The notes beneath the pieces were generated by a model. That model searched no databases. It saw only the letters and a list, made by a program, of their open reading frames with translations, and had not been told where the DNA came from. A DNA stretch of 64,000 bases from the NCBI GenBank assembly GCA_000711775.1, contig ARYC01000807.1:42837-106836 (forward strand), written 5' to 3'. Position numbers and translations under genes: made by a program. Positions 22,101-32,300 of this stretch are shown one piece after another (the first letter of the stretch is position 1; every line of letters starts with the position of its first letter). The DNA comes from Oxytricha trifallax (taxonomy: Eukaryota > Ciliophora > Spirotrichea > Sporadotrichida > Oxytrichidae).

Positions 22101-22790
22101 ATGATTTTTTATCATTGGTTGCCAAATCCTCTATAAAAAATATATGGTAAGTACGTTATTTGAGACGCAAATAATAGAATAATTTTATAATATTTAAGTC
22201 ATGATACTACAAATCATATATTAAAATGGGCTATTTAAACTCTGACAAAAAATTTTAATTAAAATTGATTTATTTTACTTAAGTTTTTTTAATCAAACTT
22301 GGTTAAGATTTTTTCATTTTCAAAATTACTCATATTGAGTTAAAAGTTTACAAATATTTATTGATTAGAAAGTTTAAACTTATTTTTAGAATGTTTTAAT
22401 CAAAATCCCCTATCTTTGAATATCTTGGTAAAAAAGGAGAGAAAAAAATATATAATAGTTGAGATGTATTAGTGAGAAGAACGTTAACCTACCTTGCGTG
22501 CATTTGTAAACCAATTTTGAATTTATCTTTTAGATAAACCGCTTTCCTAGCTCAATAAGTCCTTTTCTTTGTGGGTGGGATAAGGGTTATCGAGGTGCTG
22601 GTTCAACCAGTTTTTCAATATATTTACTGATCGCTTGGCAAAGTTTGGCATTCTAATATATCTTCTATTCTTAATTCTAGTAATTTTAAGAGCTCCCTTG
22701 TAATCGATTTCTTCTTCTTCTAGACCGCAATCGTCTGATTCATTTTGATAACTGGACTCATTTTCATACTATATATACTTACTGAATTAA
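16130..22790 (-). CDS. TALE homeobox protein with Gln-rich C-terminus, cut by large IESs (5' end unresolved)
   Basis: The 22480-22770 block encodes an acidic stretch, then a homeodomain with the three-residue loop extension: NWLNQHLDNPYPTHKEKDLL ... SGLSKRQIQNWFTNARK. It is a nuclear DNA-binding protein. After a 0.5 kb intron or IES, coding resumes at about 21930-21522, then 21010-20890, 20685-20530 and 16352-16130, joined in frame at pointers TTTAAA, TTTAGTAG and TGCTA. The tail is poly-Gln (QQQQMAQQHQQQQQ) and Asn-rich, ending at TGA 16130-16132. The reading frame stays open upstream of the homeodomain without a clear ATG. TBE1 and a 411 bp palindromic element lie in its IESs. Confidence 0.8.
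16427..16504 (+). repeat. TBE1 left inverted terminal repeat
   Basis: About 78 bp starting with C4A4 repeats. It pairs with 20428-20505 with several mismatches, more than in copy 2. Confidence 0.9.
16546..17825 (-). pseudogene. TBE 57 kDa zinc finger/kinase, broken
   Basis: ATG 17825 (MANKCVGDREEEKG). Two C2H2 fingers (FCELCERDFAHKSSWYRHMKEH; CFECHK...H), a coiled linker, then a protein-kinase-like domain with GFVHRDLKPGNIM and IIDFNRA (DFN in place of DFG). Compared with copy 2, one base is lost before the GTPGYYPERE motif, and the Trp of DVWALA is TGA at 16807-16809. The end equivalent to copy 2 is 16546. In intact TBEs this protein's role is unknown; a kinase coupled to DNA binding is an inference from its domains. 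Confidence 0.9.
18196..18357. promoter_or_regulatory. TBE bidirectional intergenic block with repeated motif
   Basis: It lies between the divergent 57 kDa and 22 kDa starts. CTAATTAAG(T/A)AC-type motifs recur four times; GTACGTAC occurs near both ends, and TTAGGAGCTGCTCCTAA forms a near-perfect palindrome. The same block is kept in copy 2 (26670-26836). Promoter or transposase-binding function is inferred from position and conservation. Confidence 0.6.
18562..19062 (+). pseudogene. TBE 22 kDa protein, truncated by TGA
   Basis: ATG 18562 starts MESMNDAIKRVQAQELIQRF. TGA at 19060-19062 stands where copy 2 has TAA (Gln), cutting the protein to 166 aa instead of 193. Downstream sequence in a shifted frame is almost identical in the two copies. 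The function of the family is unknown. Confidence 0.88.
19359..20424 (-). pseudogene. TBE 42 kDa DDE transposase, broken
   Basis: Homologous to the intact copy at 27836-28900, with NVPYSPQFNGIEFYWGILK (catalytic Glu block) and ILFVDNLSVHK (second Asp). Disruptions relative to copy 2: codon 2 is TGA, one base is missing after QLNSQ, CGA becomes TGA in PLDQRAIM, and two bases are added in the NNNL region. It cannot make transposase. Confidence 0.92.
20428..20505 (-). repeat. TBE1 right inverted terminal repeat
   Basis: Reverse complement of the left end, with changes such as CAAGACCCC for CAAAACCCC at the tip. Confidence 0.88.
20678..20881. other. IES of 204 bp in the homeobox gene, pointer TTTAGTAG
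   Basis: TTTAGTAG at 20678-20685 and 20882-20889. Excision joins FFNQSNLL to NNSSPLFPF in frame. No element recognised inside. Confidence 0.8.
21005..21515. other. IES of 511 bp in the homeobox gene, pointer TTTAAA, carrying a palindromic element
   Basis: TTTAAA at 21005-21010 and 21516-21521. Excision gives LDTKYDLNHLERDNSM in frame. It contains the 411 bp inverted-repeat element. Confidence 0.75.
21093..21503. mobile_element. 411 bp palindromic MITE-like element with TATTA target duplication
   Basis: The two arms are near-exact reverse complements over most of their length, with tips TTGTAGGAA / TTCCTACAA. TATTA flanks it at 21088-21092 and 21504-21508. A short unpaired centre lies near 21285-21310. 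Arms differ by a handful of changes, so it is older than the 1413-2097 element. Non-coding. Confidence 0.85.
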
Positions 22791-22793
22791 TTG

Positions 22794-22810
22794 CCCCAAA
22801 ACCCCAAACC
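22794..22810 (+). repeat. Telomere-like C4A4 tract, internal
   Basis: CCCCAAAACCCCAAACC in ordinary AT-rich sequence just upstream of the homeobox coding block. It lacks the rest of a TBE end. Confidence 0.8.
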
Positions 22811-23345
22811 TAATTAGCGACCTTAATAAAAAATCAATTTTCAATTGAAAGTTCCTATATATATTAACTAAATTTTCCTCTATCTTTGAGGTGATCTTTG
22901 AGTTGTGAGTATTGTTGATAAGAGTTTTCATATTTGATTGTATGGTATTAGGTGCGAAGGTGAGTGAGTGTTTTTAGTTGGTTGTGATTATATCAAAAAT
23001 TAATTATTGTGAGATAAGCGATCAAACCTATAATTTAAAATATCAAACTATCTAGTATCAATATATTTTTCTATTATTTATTATTGATGGATTTATTCAA
23101 TATATTTTAATTATTTTTTTCTTACGCATTTTTTTATCTTTTTCCTATTATCTTAATAACTTCTGGAGTTAACTAATGTCTCTTATTTTGAGAGATTTTT
23201 ATGTTAAAATTTTTATGAAATTAATCGCTTGTTTAATTGAAAATTAAGTTTATTTCACAATTTCAATCTAAGATTGAGATCCAATTATTATTTGTAAGAT
23301 TCACCCTATAACCAATAAATGATTCTTCTTTTAAAACCATAATTG
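22811..23345. other. Intergenic, no gene seen
   Basis: AT-rich spacer between the homeobox and PP2C-like coding on the minus strand. No supported feature. Confidence 0.5.
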
Positions 23346-23645
23346 TCAATTGTTGACTTCATTTAGAAACTCCTATAACCCCTTAAAGGCAATTACAATA
23401 ACCGTGAGATTATCTGTACTGCCATAGTAAGCAGCTGCTTTGATTATTAGATCAGCTAGTTCTCCACAAAGCTAGTGAATATTAAGAATGAAATGTTAGT
23501 TATTGTTTTGTTTTATTCTAAGGGATTTTGTCTGTTTAAGATATTACCAGGCAAGTGCAGATATTTAAGCATTCGATAAGCAATCAAATATTCCATCGCC
23601 TATACAATTAACATTAGGATAAATATGAGCTAGTGTTTTTAAATC
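23346..23645 (-). CDS. PP2C-type Ser/Thr phosphatase, C-terminal part
   Basis: Ends at TGA 23346-23348. GDGIFDCLSN matches the PP2C (C/A)DG(I/L)(W/F)D metal-ligand motif, and GSTDNLTVIVIAF is the GS.DN.TV motif with the second metal-binding Asp. The segment between them is open without an intron. The N-terminal catalytic motifs (DGHGG) are not visible here. Coding-looking minus-strand pieces at about 23880-24170 may be upstream exons, but I could not join them. Treat as a partial gene. Confidence 0.75.
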
Positions 23646-24278
23646 TATCTATTAGAGAGATAAAAAATATGAATGAACAAAGATTTTTTGAAATTATTAT
23701 GAAAAAGAAATAAAGTAAGATGCAGACAAATTAAACTTCAGAGCAATATAGGGAAAATTTCACATTTATAGTTTATGTATTTGGAAAAAGCTACTAGAAA
23801 TTTATATGCTCATGAAGTTCATATTTAATCAAGCACCCTACCATTATTTATCTTATATTTTCTTGTGCAGAAAACAGACTCGCTAGAAATCTGATTGCTG
23901 AGGATTCCTTCCCTCTCGAGTAGTAGTTTAAAATAACTAAACGCGAGTGGAGGACAATAATTAGTTGTTCTTCTCTCTTTATCTTGTAAGATAAGCTTCA
24001 TTGCTATTGTAATTCTTTGTTTTATTTCTTATGAAGCTTTCTTATAAAATAAATCAAGCTTCTCAGATCACTTACCATATTATTTCATTAATTTGTTACT
24101 ATTAATACATTCGTATGATCTTCAAGCCTATACTATTTTACTTTGCTTTCCTTGTTCATTTAAGGTATTGTACATAAAACAAAGAGTAAGCCGATCTGGA
24201 GCTTATTCAAAGCAATCTTCTTCTGAGTCTATAGTTTCTTTTATTCATCTAAAAACAGCTTAATCTTTTTATTCGTGA

Positions 24279-24660
24279 TTGTTTGTGAATTATTTATACT
24301 TTTCGTCTCTTTCAATCAATCAAATGAAAGTGTATCTTGAATATGGTTTTATAGAAATATTTTCTGTTAGAGTACATAAATCAGGATTCCCCTTAATTGA
24401 TCTAAATTCTTATCAAATCTTATTATTTTGTAATATGGACACAAAAGTTCAATTTACTCATGGATACTCTTGATAAGATATTCAATAAGGATTATGTTAG
24501 GCTTAACTATTATTAAGTTTGTCTATTTTGTTTAGTTATTCAAATTTAGTAAAGCTAACGAAGATTATTCTGAAATATTCTTGAAGCATATAAGATTACT
24601 GAACCCTGATATAAGTCAGCATGATTTAGTTCCTGATTTGAATCTAATTAGTTTTGTATG
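24279..24660 (+). other. Possible coding pieces of an unidentified gene
   Basis: Two plus-strand stretches read like protein (FSVRVHKSGFPLIDL near 24370; NEDYSEIFLKHIRLLN near 24560) but are separated by TGA and AT-rich sequence. They could be coding segments split by an IES. No family is identified, and the minus strand here is also partly open. Confidence 0.25.
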
Positions 24661-24905
24661 AATCTAACATAGAAATGATTTCAGAAGGTTATTCTGTTGA
24701 AATTTTTGAGTAAATTTTATTGATGATCTTAGACGATTATTAGCTGTTGATGTTTTGTAAACTATAGAGCTGATTGCTATAAGAGAAATATACAACTTTT
24801 CCCATAAGACATTTTTAGTAAAATGTGCAGGCATTATTGTCTCACTCACGATTCTACTACTGAGAGAAAGAAATCTTTCACAACTCAGTAAATCTTTGAG
24901 TCATT

Positions 24906-24983
24906 CAAAACCCCAAAACCCCTTAATGAGGTTTATAAGTGCTTTGATTTGTAGGGAATTTGTTAGGGGTTGGGGTTATTAAT
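24906..24983 (+). repeat. TBE2 left inverted terminal repeat
   Basis: Two and a half C4A4 units followed by TTAATGAGG; pairs with 28904-28981. Confidence 0.93.
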
Positions 24984-25024
24984 AGGTTTTAATGTGAAAT
25001 TTATAGTAAATTTATTTAATTTAA

Positions 25025-26302
25025 TCACTCAAAATGCACTTTAGGATCATGTGGGAGTGGTCTGAAGTTTATCTTACTTAACCACAACTCTATCTGCTCT
25101 AATATTATGTCTGATCTAGAGTTTGGTTTTAATATTATTGATTCTGCCATTTATTTTAATGATTGAGAGACTCTGGTTTTGTCTATAAATTACTTGATTC
25201 TTTGCTTAGCATCTTTCTCACACCTGGTAGAGTAGTAATCTTTGCGAGGCATATCGCACTCTATTATTATTGCTGCTAAAGCCCACACATCCCATTAATA
25301 ATCCCCATCTCTCCAGTCTTCTCTTTCAGGATAATAACCTGGAGTTCCCATAACACTTCCTAGCCTTGATACTTCCACCCTTAATGCTCTGTTGAAGTCA
25401 ATAATTGCCACTCTTACAGGTGAGAAGTTTATCATTATATTCTCAGGCTTCAAATCTCTATGAACAAAGCCTAACTTATGTAACTCTTTTATACCTTGTA
25501 AGGTTTAGGTTGCTATCAAAGCAAGCTACTTATGATTCCTTTGATCAGTAATAAAATCTCTGAGGGTCATTTCATAGAGTGGGAGTCTGAGAGCCACATG
25601 ATCCTTGGCAAGAAGAACAGCATCTAGCTTGATTAAGTAACTACACTCTTTAAACTTAGCTTAAGTGAGTACTTGATACTCATTTGTAAACTCCATCTGA
25701 TATTTATCATCACTTAAGAATTAGTTGAAGGGATACACCTTGTATGCGTATTGATGATCATTGATAACTTTCTTATCAAAGGAGTCTTCTATTATATGGT
25801 AGCTTTAAAGAGAAGTGTCTAGGTCAATTTAAGCAAGAACAGGAATCTTTTTATATTGAATCTTGATCATAATTTTTGTTATTTCAGAGGTCAGTTGGTT
25901 GCGTGCCTTCTTAACGTACTCTAACTCTCTAGCTTGTTCAAGCACTACGACCTTAGAATATTCCCTCGTTTTTCTTTTGTTGAGAAGCTTCAACTCAACT
26001 TCATGCTTTTCAATTTCTATGTCTTTTTTGTGAGCTTTTAAAAGATGTTTCTTCAAGTCTCTTGTATGAGAGTACTACTTATGGCACTCAAAGCAATCAT
26101 ACTTCCCATCGATTTTGTCGTGCTTTAAGTATACAGTAGGCTTGGCTTCTCTATGCTCCTTCATATATCTGTACCAGCTTGATTTATGAGCAAAATCTCT
26201 CTCACATAACTCACAAAAATAGACTTCAGCTTCTTCTGTTTGTATAGGAATTTCATTAATTCCTTTCTCCTCCTCTCTGTCCCCCACACACTTGTTTGCC
26301 AC
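25025..26302 (-). CDS. TBE 57 kDa C2H2 zinc finger/protein kinase-like protein
   Basis: Two zinc fingers (CELCERDF...H; CFECHK...H), a Lys/Glu-rich linker, then a kinase-like domain: HKLGFVHRDLKPENIM-type catalytic loop, DFN, GTPGYYPERE activation-segment end, DVWALA, and a C-terminal lobe ending FRPLPHDPKVHFE with TGA at 25025-25027. About 425 aa. The first codon equivalent to the ATG of copy 1 is GTG (26300-26302), and no in-frame ATG lies between it and an upstream TGA, so translation may be impaired or begin internally. Read otherwise as open. Confidence 0.85.
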
Positions 26303-26669
26303 TTATTTTCTATTATTAATATCTATTTTAATAACAGAGATCTCAAGTGATAGCTCTGGTAGTTCCTTATGAGAGTTCATCTCACAGCTATCACACTTTT
26401 TATTGACGCCAAAGGTAAGTCTCATTTAGTTTGATGGAAGTGCTGTTGTTTCTCTTAAAATGTTAGCGGTCATATTTAAATTTGAATTTAAAATTATAAA
26501 ACTGCCTCTATTACTGAGAGCTTATATGATAGCTTTCCAAGCCTACAAGTTTCAAGGGAAGTTTTAAGAGTATTAGAGAAGATATATGAGTGCTAAGAGA
26601 CGAAGCAGCTCTAAATATGGGTGAGAAAGTAAACATTTTTACTATCAATAATAAATTAATTTCAGCACG

Positions 26670-26836
26670 TACCGATTTAGGAGGTCCACCTAATTTAGTA
26701 CGTACTGCTTTAGGAGGTATTTTGTGATTTTATGATTAAAATTAGGGTGCTCCTAATTAAGTACTAGCTTTAATTAATGCTCCTAATTAAGTACTTGCAT
26801 TTTAGGAGCTGCTCCTAATTAAGTACGTACCAATTT
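26670..26836. promoter_or_regulatory. TBE bidirectional intergenic block, copy 2
   Basis: Same architecture as 18196-18357: GTACGTAC at 26697-26704 and 26823-26830, repeated CTCCTAATTAAGTAC, and the TTAGGAGCTGCTCCTAA palindrome. Confidence 0.6.
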
Positions 26837-27038
26837 AAATTAAAAAATATGGAACTATAACAGTAGAAATTGATATCAATCTCTCAAGTTTGAAACCAGT
26901 TCTCAAAACCTTCTCCATATCCTTCTTAGAGGTTGACCTCCTATAGGATGCCCATATTTAATAGTAAGTTTTACAGAGGTATATAATTGAAATCAATAAA
27001 CTTAAATTTGAATATCATTTCTTAGATCTGTAAACAAG

Positions 27039-27620
27039 ATGGAGTCAATGAATGATGCAATGAAAAGAGTGCAAGCACAAGAATTGATTCAAAGATTTAG
27101 AAGCAAGGAGGATTTGCACCGCTACCTGGTGCAGCAAGGTAATGAACTCATAGAAACTAATCTTGATTATGTAGTTGGTTTGTTCCTCCCAACGATGGAA
27201 GGTACTAAAATTTCATTTTTAAGAGCCATACTCTGCCTAGAGAAGAAAGCATTAAAAACTTAAGATGTAAAGTTTGCAGAGATTCCAAACTATCCAGAAA
27301 TCTCAGTGACTAAATTATATGATGATGCAATGAATGACCCAGAGGTTTCGTTGTACCTGCCTACTAAGAAGTAGTTGTCAAATAAACTACCTGAAAGAAA
27401 TTATTTCTTTGGCATTCTTGCAACAATTAAAGGTGATTACTTGAAAGAAATTATACAAGAATCTCATAAGAAAAGGTACAGCATCTCTTCAGAAGATAAG
27501 ATAAAACAGGGGATCAAGATAAGTGAGAGCTTTCTATAAGAGTTGCAGAAGCACCCATATATTTCAAATAAGATTTGTAGTTTAACTCTTTAGAAAAATC
27601 TGGTACTGGCATCTTCTTGA
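27039..27620 (+). CDS. TBE 22 kDa protein
   Basis: ATG 27039 (MESMNDAMKRVQAQELIQRF) to TGA 27618-27620, 193 aa, about 22 kDa as expected for this TBE gene. Mostly helical and charged, with LPTMEG and ERNYFFGI blocks shared with copy 1. No known domain. After the stop another frame (TGIFLMKEQSK... to KEFQM, TGA 27824-27826) is open and nearly identical in both copies. In copy 1 a 26-nt GT-AG segment would splice into it, but here the donor is AT. Confidence 0.88.
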
Positions 27621-27835
27621 TGAAGGAATAGAGCAAGCTTCACAGAGAGCGAAAGTCGCAGACAAAGTATGAAGTTAGCAAGAGACTTTATTCAAATATT
27701 TAGCCTCCAGAGTCAATGAACATAGATGCAGGAGCTGGCAGCAAGAGAAGAAACTTAGGAGGAGGGAAGCAAGAAATAGAAGAAAAGAAAGAGAAGCCAG
27801 CTCCATCTAAAGAATTTTAAATGTGACTTATATAT

Positions 27836-28900
27836 TCATTAACTTAACTACAAAACTTATTTATAAACATTCACTCTCCCTTCTTTAGCACACTTTTATG
27901 CCAACTAATTATCAACTCTCTTAGCTGAACTTTTAATAAAGTCTACTGTATCGATAGGTAGGTCATGCATCAAGTGGTATAGCAGCAGTTTCTTGTAATG
28001 ACCTTTTAATATACCCCAGTAGAACTCAATTCCATTAAACTATGGACTGTAAGGTACGTTCAACACTGGCGTTATTCTAAGTTGTTCATAACTCTTCCTT
28101 GTTTCTTTAGTCTTATGAACAGAAAGATTATCAACGAATAGTATAATCTCTTATTCAGGGTACTTCTCTCTCAGCTGCTCTAAGAACTTAATATACTGCT
28201 CTGTCTTAATAGAGCGAGGATGAATAAGATAAGTTTCTAAACCAGCATCCTCGCTAATACCTCCAAGAATTGCCATTGTTTATACCTCGACTTTCTAGTC
28301 ATATACTTCTATGTTGCTATGCCTCTTATACCAAGACTTCTAGATGAAAGTGTTGAATGTAAACACAGCCTCATCAGCATGAATAAACTTAATATTATTC
28401 TATTAGGCTCTCTGCATTTAATTATAAATATAATTTAAGTTGTTGTTGTAGAATGGCAGAGTGAAATATATTACTCTCTTGATACGATTTACAACTTTGT
28501 AAGAGATACCGTTTCGTTTATAAATGTTTGCAACAGATTATGCAGAGATCTTCAACTCAGGGAACTGGCGGTGAAACATAATAGCTCGTTAGTCGAGAGG
28601 AAAATGAGCCCAATACTTCAAAGTTTTTTCATTAATAAGATAGTCAATATGCTTCTATATAAACTTTGAATTCTTCTTAGGCTAAGAATTCAGCTATTGT
28701 TGCTTTAATTACACAGCTTTCAAGCAGTGAGAGCGAACAGTTGATGGACTACGCTTTAAGAGCATTGCAATAGACTTATAGTTCAGTATTGGTTTGACTT
28801 ATTCACTATACATATCACATCCATAACGCAGTTTAAACACTAAATCTATATACTCTTCATCATAAATAGACCCCAAAAGCTTGCTATTTTAGTCTCGCAT
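27836..28900 (-). CDS. TBE 42 kDa DDE transposase
   Basis: ATG 28898-28900, immediately inside the right terminal repeat, to TGA 27836-27838: 354 aa, about 42 kDa. An HTH-like N-terminus (LLLKRSPSTVRSHCLKAV) is followed by the RNase H-fold region with FIHADEAVF (first Asp), ILFVDNLSVHK (second Asp) and YSPQFNGIEFYW (Glu), a Tc1/mariner-IS630 type DDE set. It catalyses TBE excision and insertion; published work on Oxytricha implicates TBE transposases in genome rearrangement during development. No TGA or frameshift seen. Confidence 0.95.
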
Positions 28901-28903
28901 TTA

Positions 28904-28981
28904 ATTAATAACCCCAACCCCTAACAAATTCCCTACAAATTAAAGCACTTATAAACCTCATTAAGGGGTTTTGGGGTTTTG
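28904..28981 (-). repeat. TBE2 right inverted terminal repeat
   Basis: Reverse complement of the left repeat; the transposase start codon lies four bases inside it. Confidence 0.93.
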
Positions 28982-29105
28982 ATTGAGTATTGCAATATTT
29001 AGGTTAGTATTAAAACTCAAAAAATGCAATGATAATTTATTTGGCTAGTTTTCTAGTAATAACTCATACACTTTTTGTGTAGAGTCAAGAACTTAGGATT
29101 GTTAT

Positions 29106-30666
29106 TCATTGAGAAGCCTCAACAACGACAACTTTAGAGACGACAACATCGACGACGACATCACTAGAGTAGCTGGAAGAGGAGGAATGGCTCTATCTCT
29201 GAATAATGATTGATGAGTCGATAATTATCTCGTCGCTATCGTATTGGCAATAATAATTGTCGTTGGTGAAATGCACTTTCTTAGAGGAAGACTTCTTTTG
29301 TAAACATAAGCAGCACTTGGCAGCTCTAGCGGCACAACAGGCGGCAGCAGCGCTTGACTCTGAAGTCTTCATGCAAGAAACTCTAGGCATTCTAGGGACT
29401 CTTTTTTATTATGTATAAAACTTTAATACAGCTAAAAATAAATTTTAGATTAAAATGTAAACTCTTCTATCTCTAGGAGGCATCAACATGATAGTGTCGG
29501 TGGATTTAGTACTGTGCCAGTCGTTGCCCCAGGTAGTTGTTGTTGTGGTTGTAGTAGTTGTTGTAGTAAAGTCTCTAAACTAGGTGCCCCTAAAGTCAAA
29601 TTGGTCTTAATTGGTCACATTATTATTGCTATTATTATTGGAAGTTGAGCAGCTTACTTATGTGGATCCTAATTCTTGGATATCCCCTAAAATAACAATT
29701 AATTATTATTAAATGAAATTCAATTTTGAAATATTGCGGATTTTACCTGGAATAATAATATTGTCACTTAAGGAAAAAAATCAATACAAATAAAACTAAT
29801 TAGTAATATTAAATGTTTTTAGGAATATAGTTAACGATGAGATTCTCCTCAAGAGTCTTATAGTTATCGTCAAGATTGTACTTTCTCATTCCATCAGCCA
29901 AGAAATAGTATTGATACTCACCGGGCAACAAATCCTAATCAGAAAATTTATTAGCACATTAAAAACCAAATTTTCAATTTTCAAAATATTGTTCAAATAG
30001 AAAATTTAGATATCGATATTGTTAAAATAATCTTACATGATAATTAAATTAAAAGATGATTTAATTGGATATATTAACTTTAAAATCAAATTGATTTTAA
30101 AATCAAATGCCTTTGCCTCTATTATTATTTATTCACTTTGGTATTTTGTTTATTAAGACATTTTTAATTATGATTGTTAAAAATAAAGACATTTTTATAT
30201 TATCGCCAATCTATTTATTTACTAAAATTAATAGCAACGATTTTATACAAAAAATATATTTTAGGATTAAACCTGCTATTTATATAAATTTTTAAAAGAA
30301 TTTATATTTAATAATAAATTCAAATTAATCTTTTATTTCCAATATATTCTATGTATAAAATTTATTAACTTTATTATTTGTTAATAAGATGATGACGATA
30401 GCAGTATGATTTAAGCATATTATTATAATTCTGTACTTCCGTCATCTTTAATTTTGCTGTGAGAAATTAAAGTTTGAATTTATTGTAAATTTTTTTAATG
30501 GACTTACAATAGTAGCCTCATGTATCATATTTCCGTAGAAGTCCTCTGCGGGAGTCAATTTTTCCTCGAAAATAATGTCTCCATCTTGCAAAAACACAAT
30601 TGACACCTTCTTTGCGTCGAATTCATACTTGAAAACAGTTGCATTTCCTACAAAGTTATAACTCAT
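29106..30666 (-). CDS. CBM48/AMPK-beta-like carbohydrate-binding protein with Thr-rich and Cys-rich tail
   Basis: ATG 30666 (MSYNFVGNATVFKYEF). After a 573-nt GT-AG interruption (29935-30507, probably intron plus IES) comes DLLPGEYQYYFLADGMRKYN, the typical glycogen-binding (CBM48) beta-sheet motif of AMPK beta. IES with pointer GGAATA (29749-29754 and 29822-29827), then a 60-nt intron (29687-29746), lead to GDIQELGST. The C-terminus has a poly-Thr run, then CCAARAAKCCLC, an acidic Tyr stretch and TGA 29106-29108. A 63 bp IES (pointer ACTCTT, 29398/29461) is itself in frame and TGA-free. The role is inferred only from the CBM48-like part. Confidence 0.65.
29398..29460. other. IES of 63 bp, pointer ACTCTT
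   Basis: ACTCTT at 29398-29403 and 29461-29466. Excision joins DRRV to PRMPRVSC. Length is a multiple of three with no TGA, so retention would not break the frame. Confidence 0.6.
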
Positions 30667-30804
30667 TAAATTAGATTTGACTCAGGGAAATTGATTCTCT
30701 AAATTAGTTTTATATATTAAATTGCATCAAAACATATAATATTGCATTGAATTAATTATATTCATAAGTCAACATGACGTCAACATAAATAAGATTTAAT
30801 ACCA

Positions 30805-31577
30805 GATGATCTAGAAGACATGTCAGTGGATTTGTTACTATTATTCTCGAATAAACCTTCATTTTCTGATAAAATTTTATTGTAAGAAACATTTATTTTG
30901 TAATTTTAAAATGAGATTAGTTACATTATATTTTATCTTGCAATATTGATTTATTTAAGTTCTGAAAGGGGTGATGTTGATAAATTAAGTGGACTGATAT
31001 TCCACAAACACAATTTACATTGTCATAATTATATTACAAATTACAATTAATCTTTTAGCTAACAATATTATCTGCACTTCCGCTAGTAGATTTGTTGTCT
31101 CCGTCTTCACTGCAAGTACTAGTGCTATACCACAGAAAAACGATTAAAATACATGATATTATGTGCTTACTTTGAGTATGAACTCTGAATTGACACCATC
31201 TTTTCATTTGAATTGTCATCCAATTTGTTTATCTTGTGAATGTTATTGCAAAAACACAATACATAAAGTATGGTAATTGTATCCAGAGAAATTCTATCAT
31301 GACTTTTTATCATTAAACTAATGACTCAAGAGTAATTTATTCTTGCAATAAGTTGACTTGAAGTTTTAGTGAGTGGGGAGGGTGAGAAACATGCACTTGA
31401 ATGAGCATCAGCTGTTATTTGTGCGAGAGATTTAGGTCTCTTGAGTTGTTTACTGGTTTGAATTTGGTGGAAGTTGTTGGATCTGCCTGACAACTGTACG
31501 TCGGCCATTAAGTCCTCGGTGTTGAAGATGCTCACAGTTGAGGTTAAGTCCTCTGATTGTTTTCTTAGTATTCTCAT
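30805..31577 (-). CDS. Unknown Ser-rich protein, several exons
   Basis: ATG 31577 (MRILRKQSEDLTSTVSIF), Ser/Gln-rich to about 31326, where TGA ends that frame. Further coding-looking blocks follow downstream: MVSIQSSYS near 31200, STSTCSEDGDNKSTSGSADN near 31100 after a GT-AG intron, and ENEGLFENNSNKSTDMSSRS near 30840. They may be exons or IES-separated segments of one protein, or the N-terminal part of the CBM48-like gene just downstream; I could not fix the joins. Confidence 0.35.
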
Positions 31578-32228
31578 TTAACTGCTCTTGTTGTATTGTC
31601 TCTTTAAATCACTTGAAGAAGATTTTTATGTGTAAAACATACTGTAAAATCTATTTAATAATAATAAGAGAAAAAGGACATTTATGTATAAATTGAGATT
31701 GCTTTGAACCCATGATCGATTGCGAATGTTATTATAGTATAGTTTTAAATTAATAAGTAAATTATTTATTTCGCTTAATATAATAAACTCTCTTAATTAA
31801 AAGAATCCAATACTCAAATTATAATTTATCAACTTTATTATCATTTGTATTGTACTACTCTATATATCATTTTATTTTTTTATCAACTTTGCTTTGCGTT
31901 AATAAGAAATTATTGATTTATAATAGTATATTGATTAAATTCTGACAATTTAACAAATATAGCTCTATAACGATTGATAAATTATAAATTTGCTTTATCT
32001 CTATTTCATTTTTATTATCATTTATTCTATAGATCCATCAATAAATTAAAAATTATGTAAATTTATCATTAATGTTTAACAAATCTGAGAATATAAGAAA
32101 ATAAGAAAGATTGTATATGAAAAAATATTTGAAATTTCTATCAACTGAAAACATATAGAGAATTAAGAATAGTTAAGGTGTTTGGATTATGATGTTTATA
32201 AAGAAATGATATAGTAGACTGTCGGAAT
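31578..32228. other. Intergenic, no gene seen
   Basis: Strongly AT-rich, with no supported frame or repeat. Confidence 0.5.
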
Positions 32229-32300
32229 GTTCGTGTCGTATAGTGGTTAGTACCCTTCGTTGTGGCCGAAGAAACCTGGGCTCGAATCCCAGCAACAAGC
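32229..32300 (+). tRNA. tRNA-His (GTG)-like gene with imperfect acceptor stem
   Basis: The D arm GTATAGTGGTTAGTAC, anticodon arm CTTCG-TTGTGGC-CGAAG (anticodon GTG) and T arm CTGGG-CTCGAAT-CCCAG are all perfect and follow the eukaryotic tRNA-His consensus with A/B box promoters. A T5 run follows at 32301. The acceptor strands are GTTCGTG and CAACAAG, which pair at only four of seven positions. So this may be a tRNA pseudogene, a tRNA-derived repeat, or a gene whose 5' end needs germline processing. Confidence 0.65.

Larger units (their letters stand above)
24906..28981. mobile_element. TBE-type transposon, copy 2 (4076 bp, largely intact)
   Basis: About 78-bp inverted repeats (24906-24983, 28904-28981) begin CAAAACCCCAAAACCCC and differ at one position in the stretch I compared. 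ATT target duplication at 24903-24905 and 28982-28984. Gene order is kinase (minus), 22 kDa (plus), transposase (minus), same orientation as copy 1. The host sequence it interrupts is not identified: it lies between unassigned coding pieces and the 3' end of the CBM48-like gene. Confidence 0.97.
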
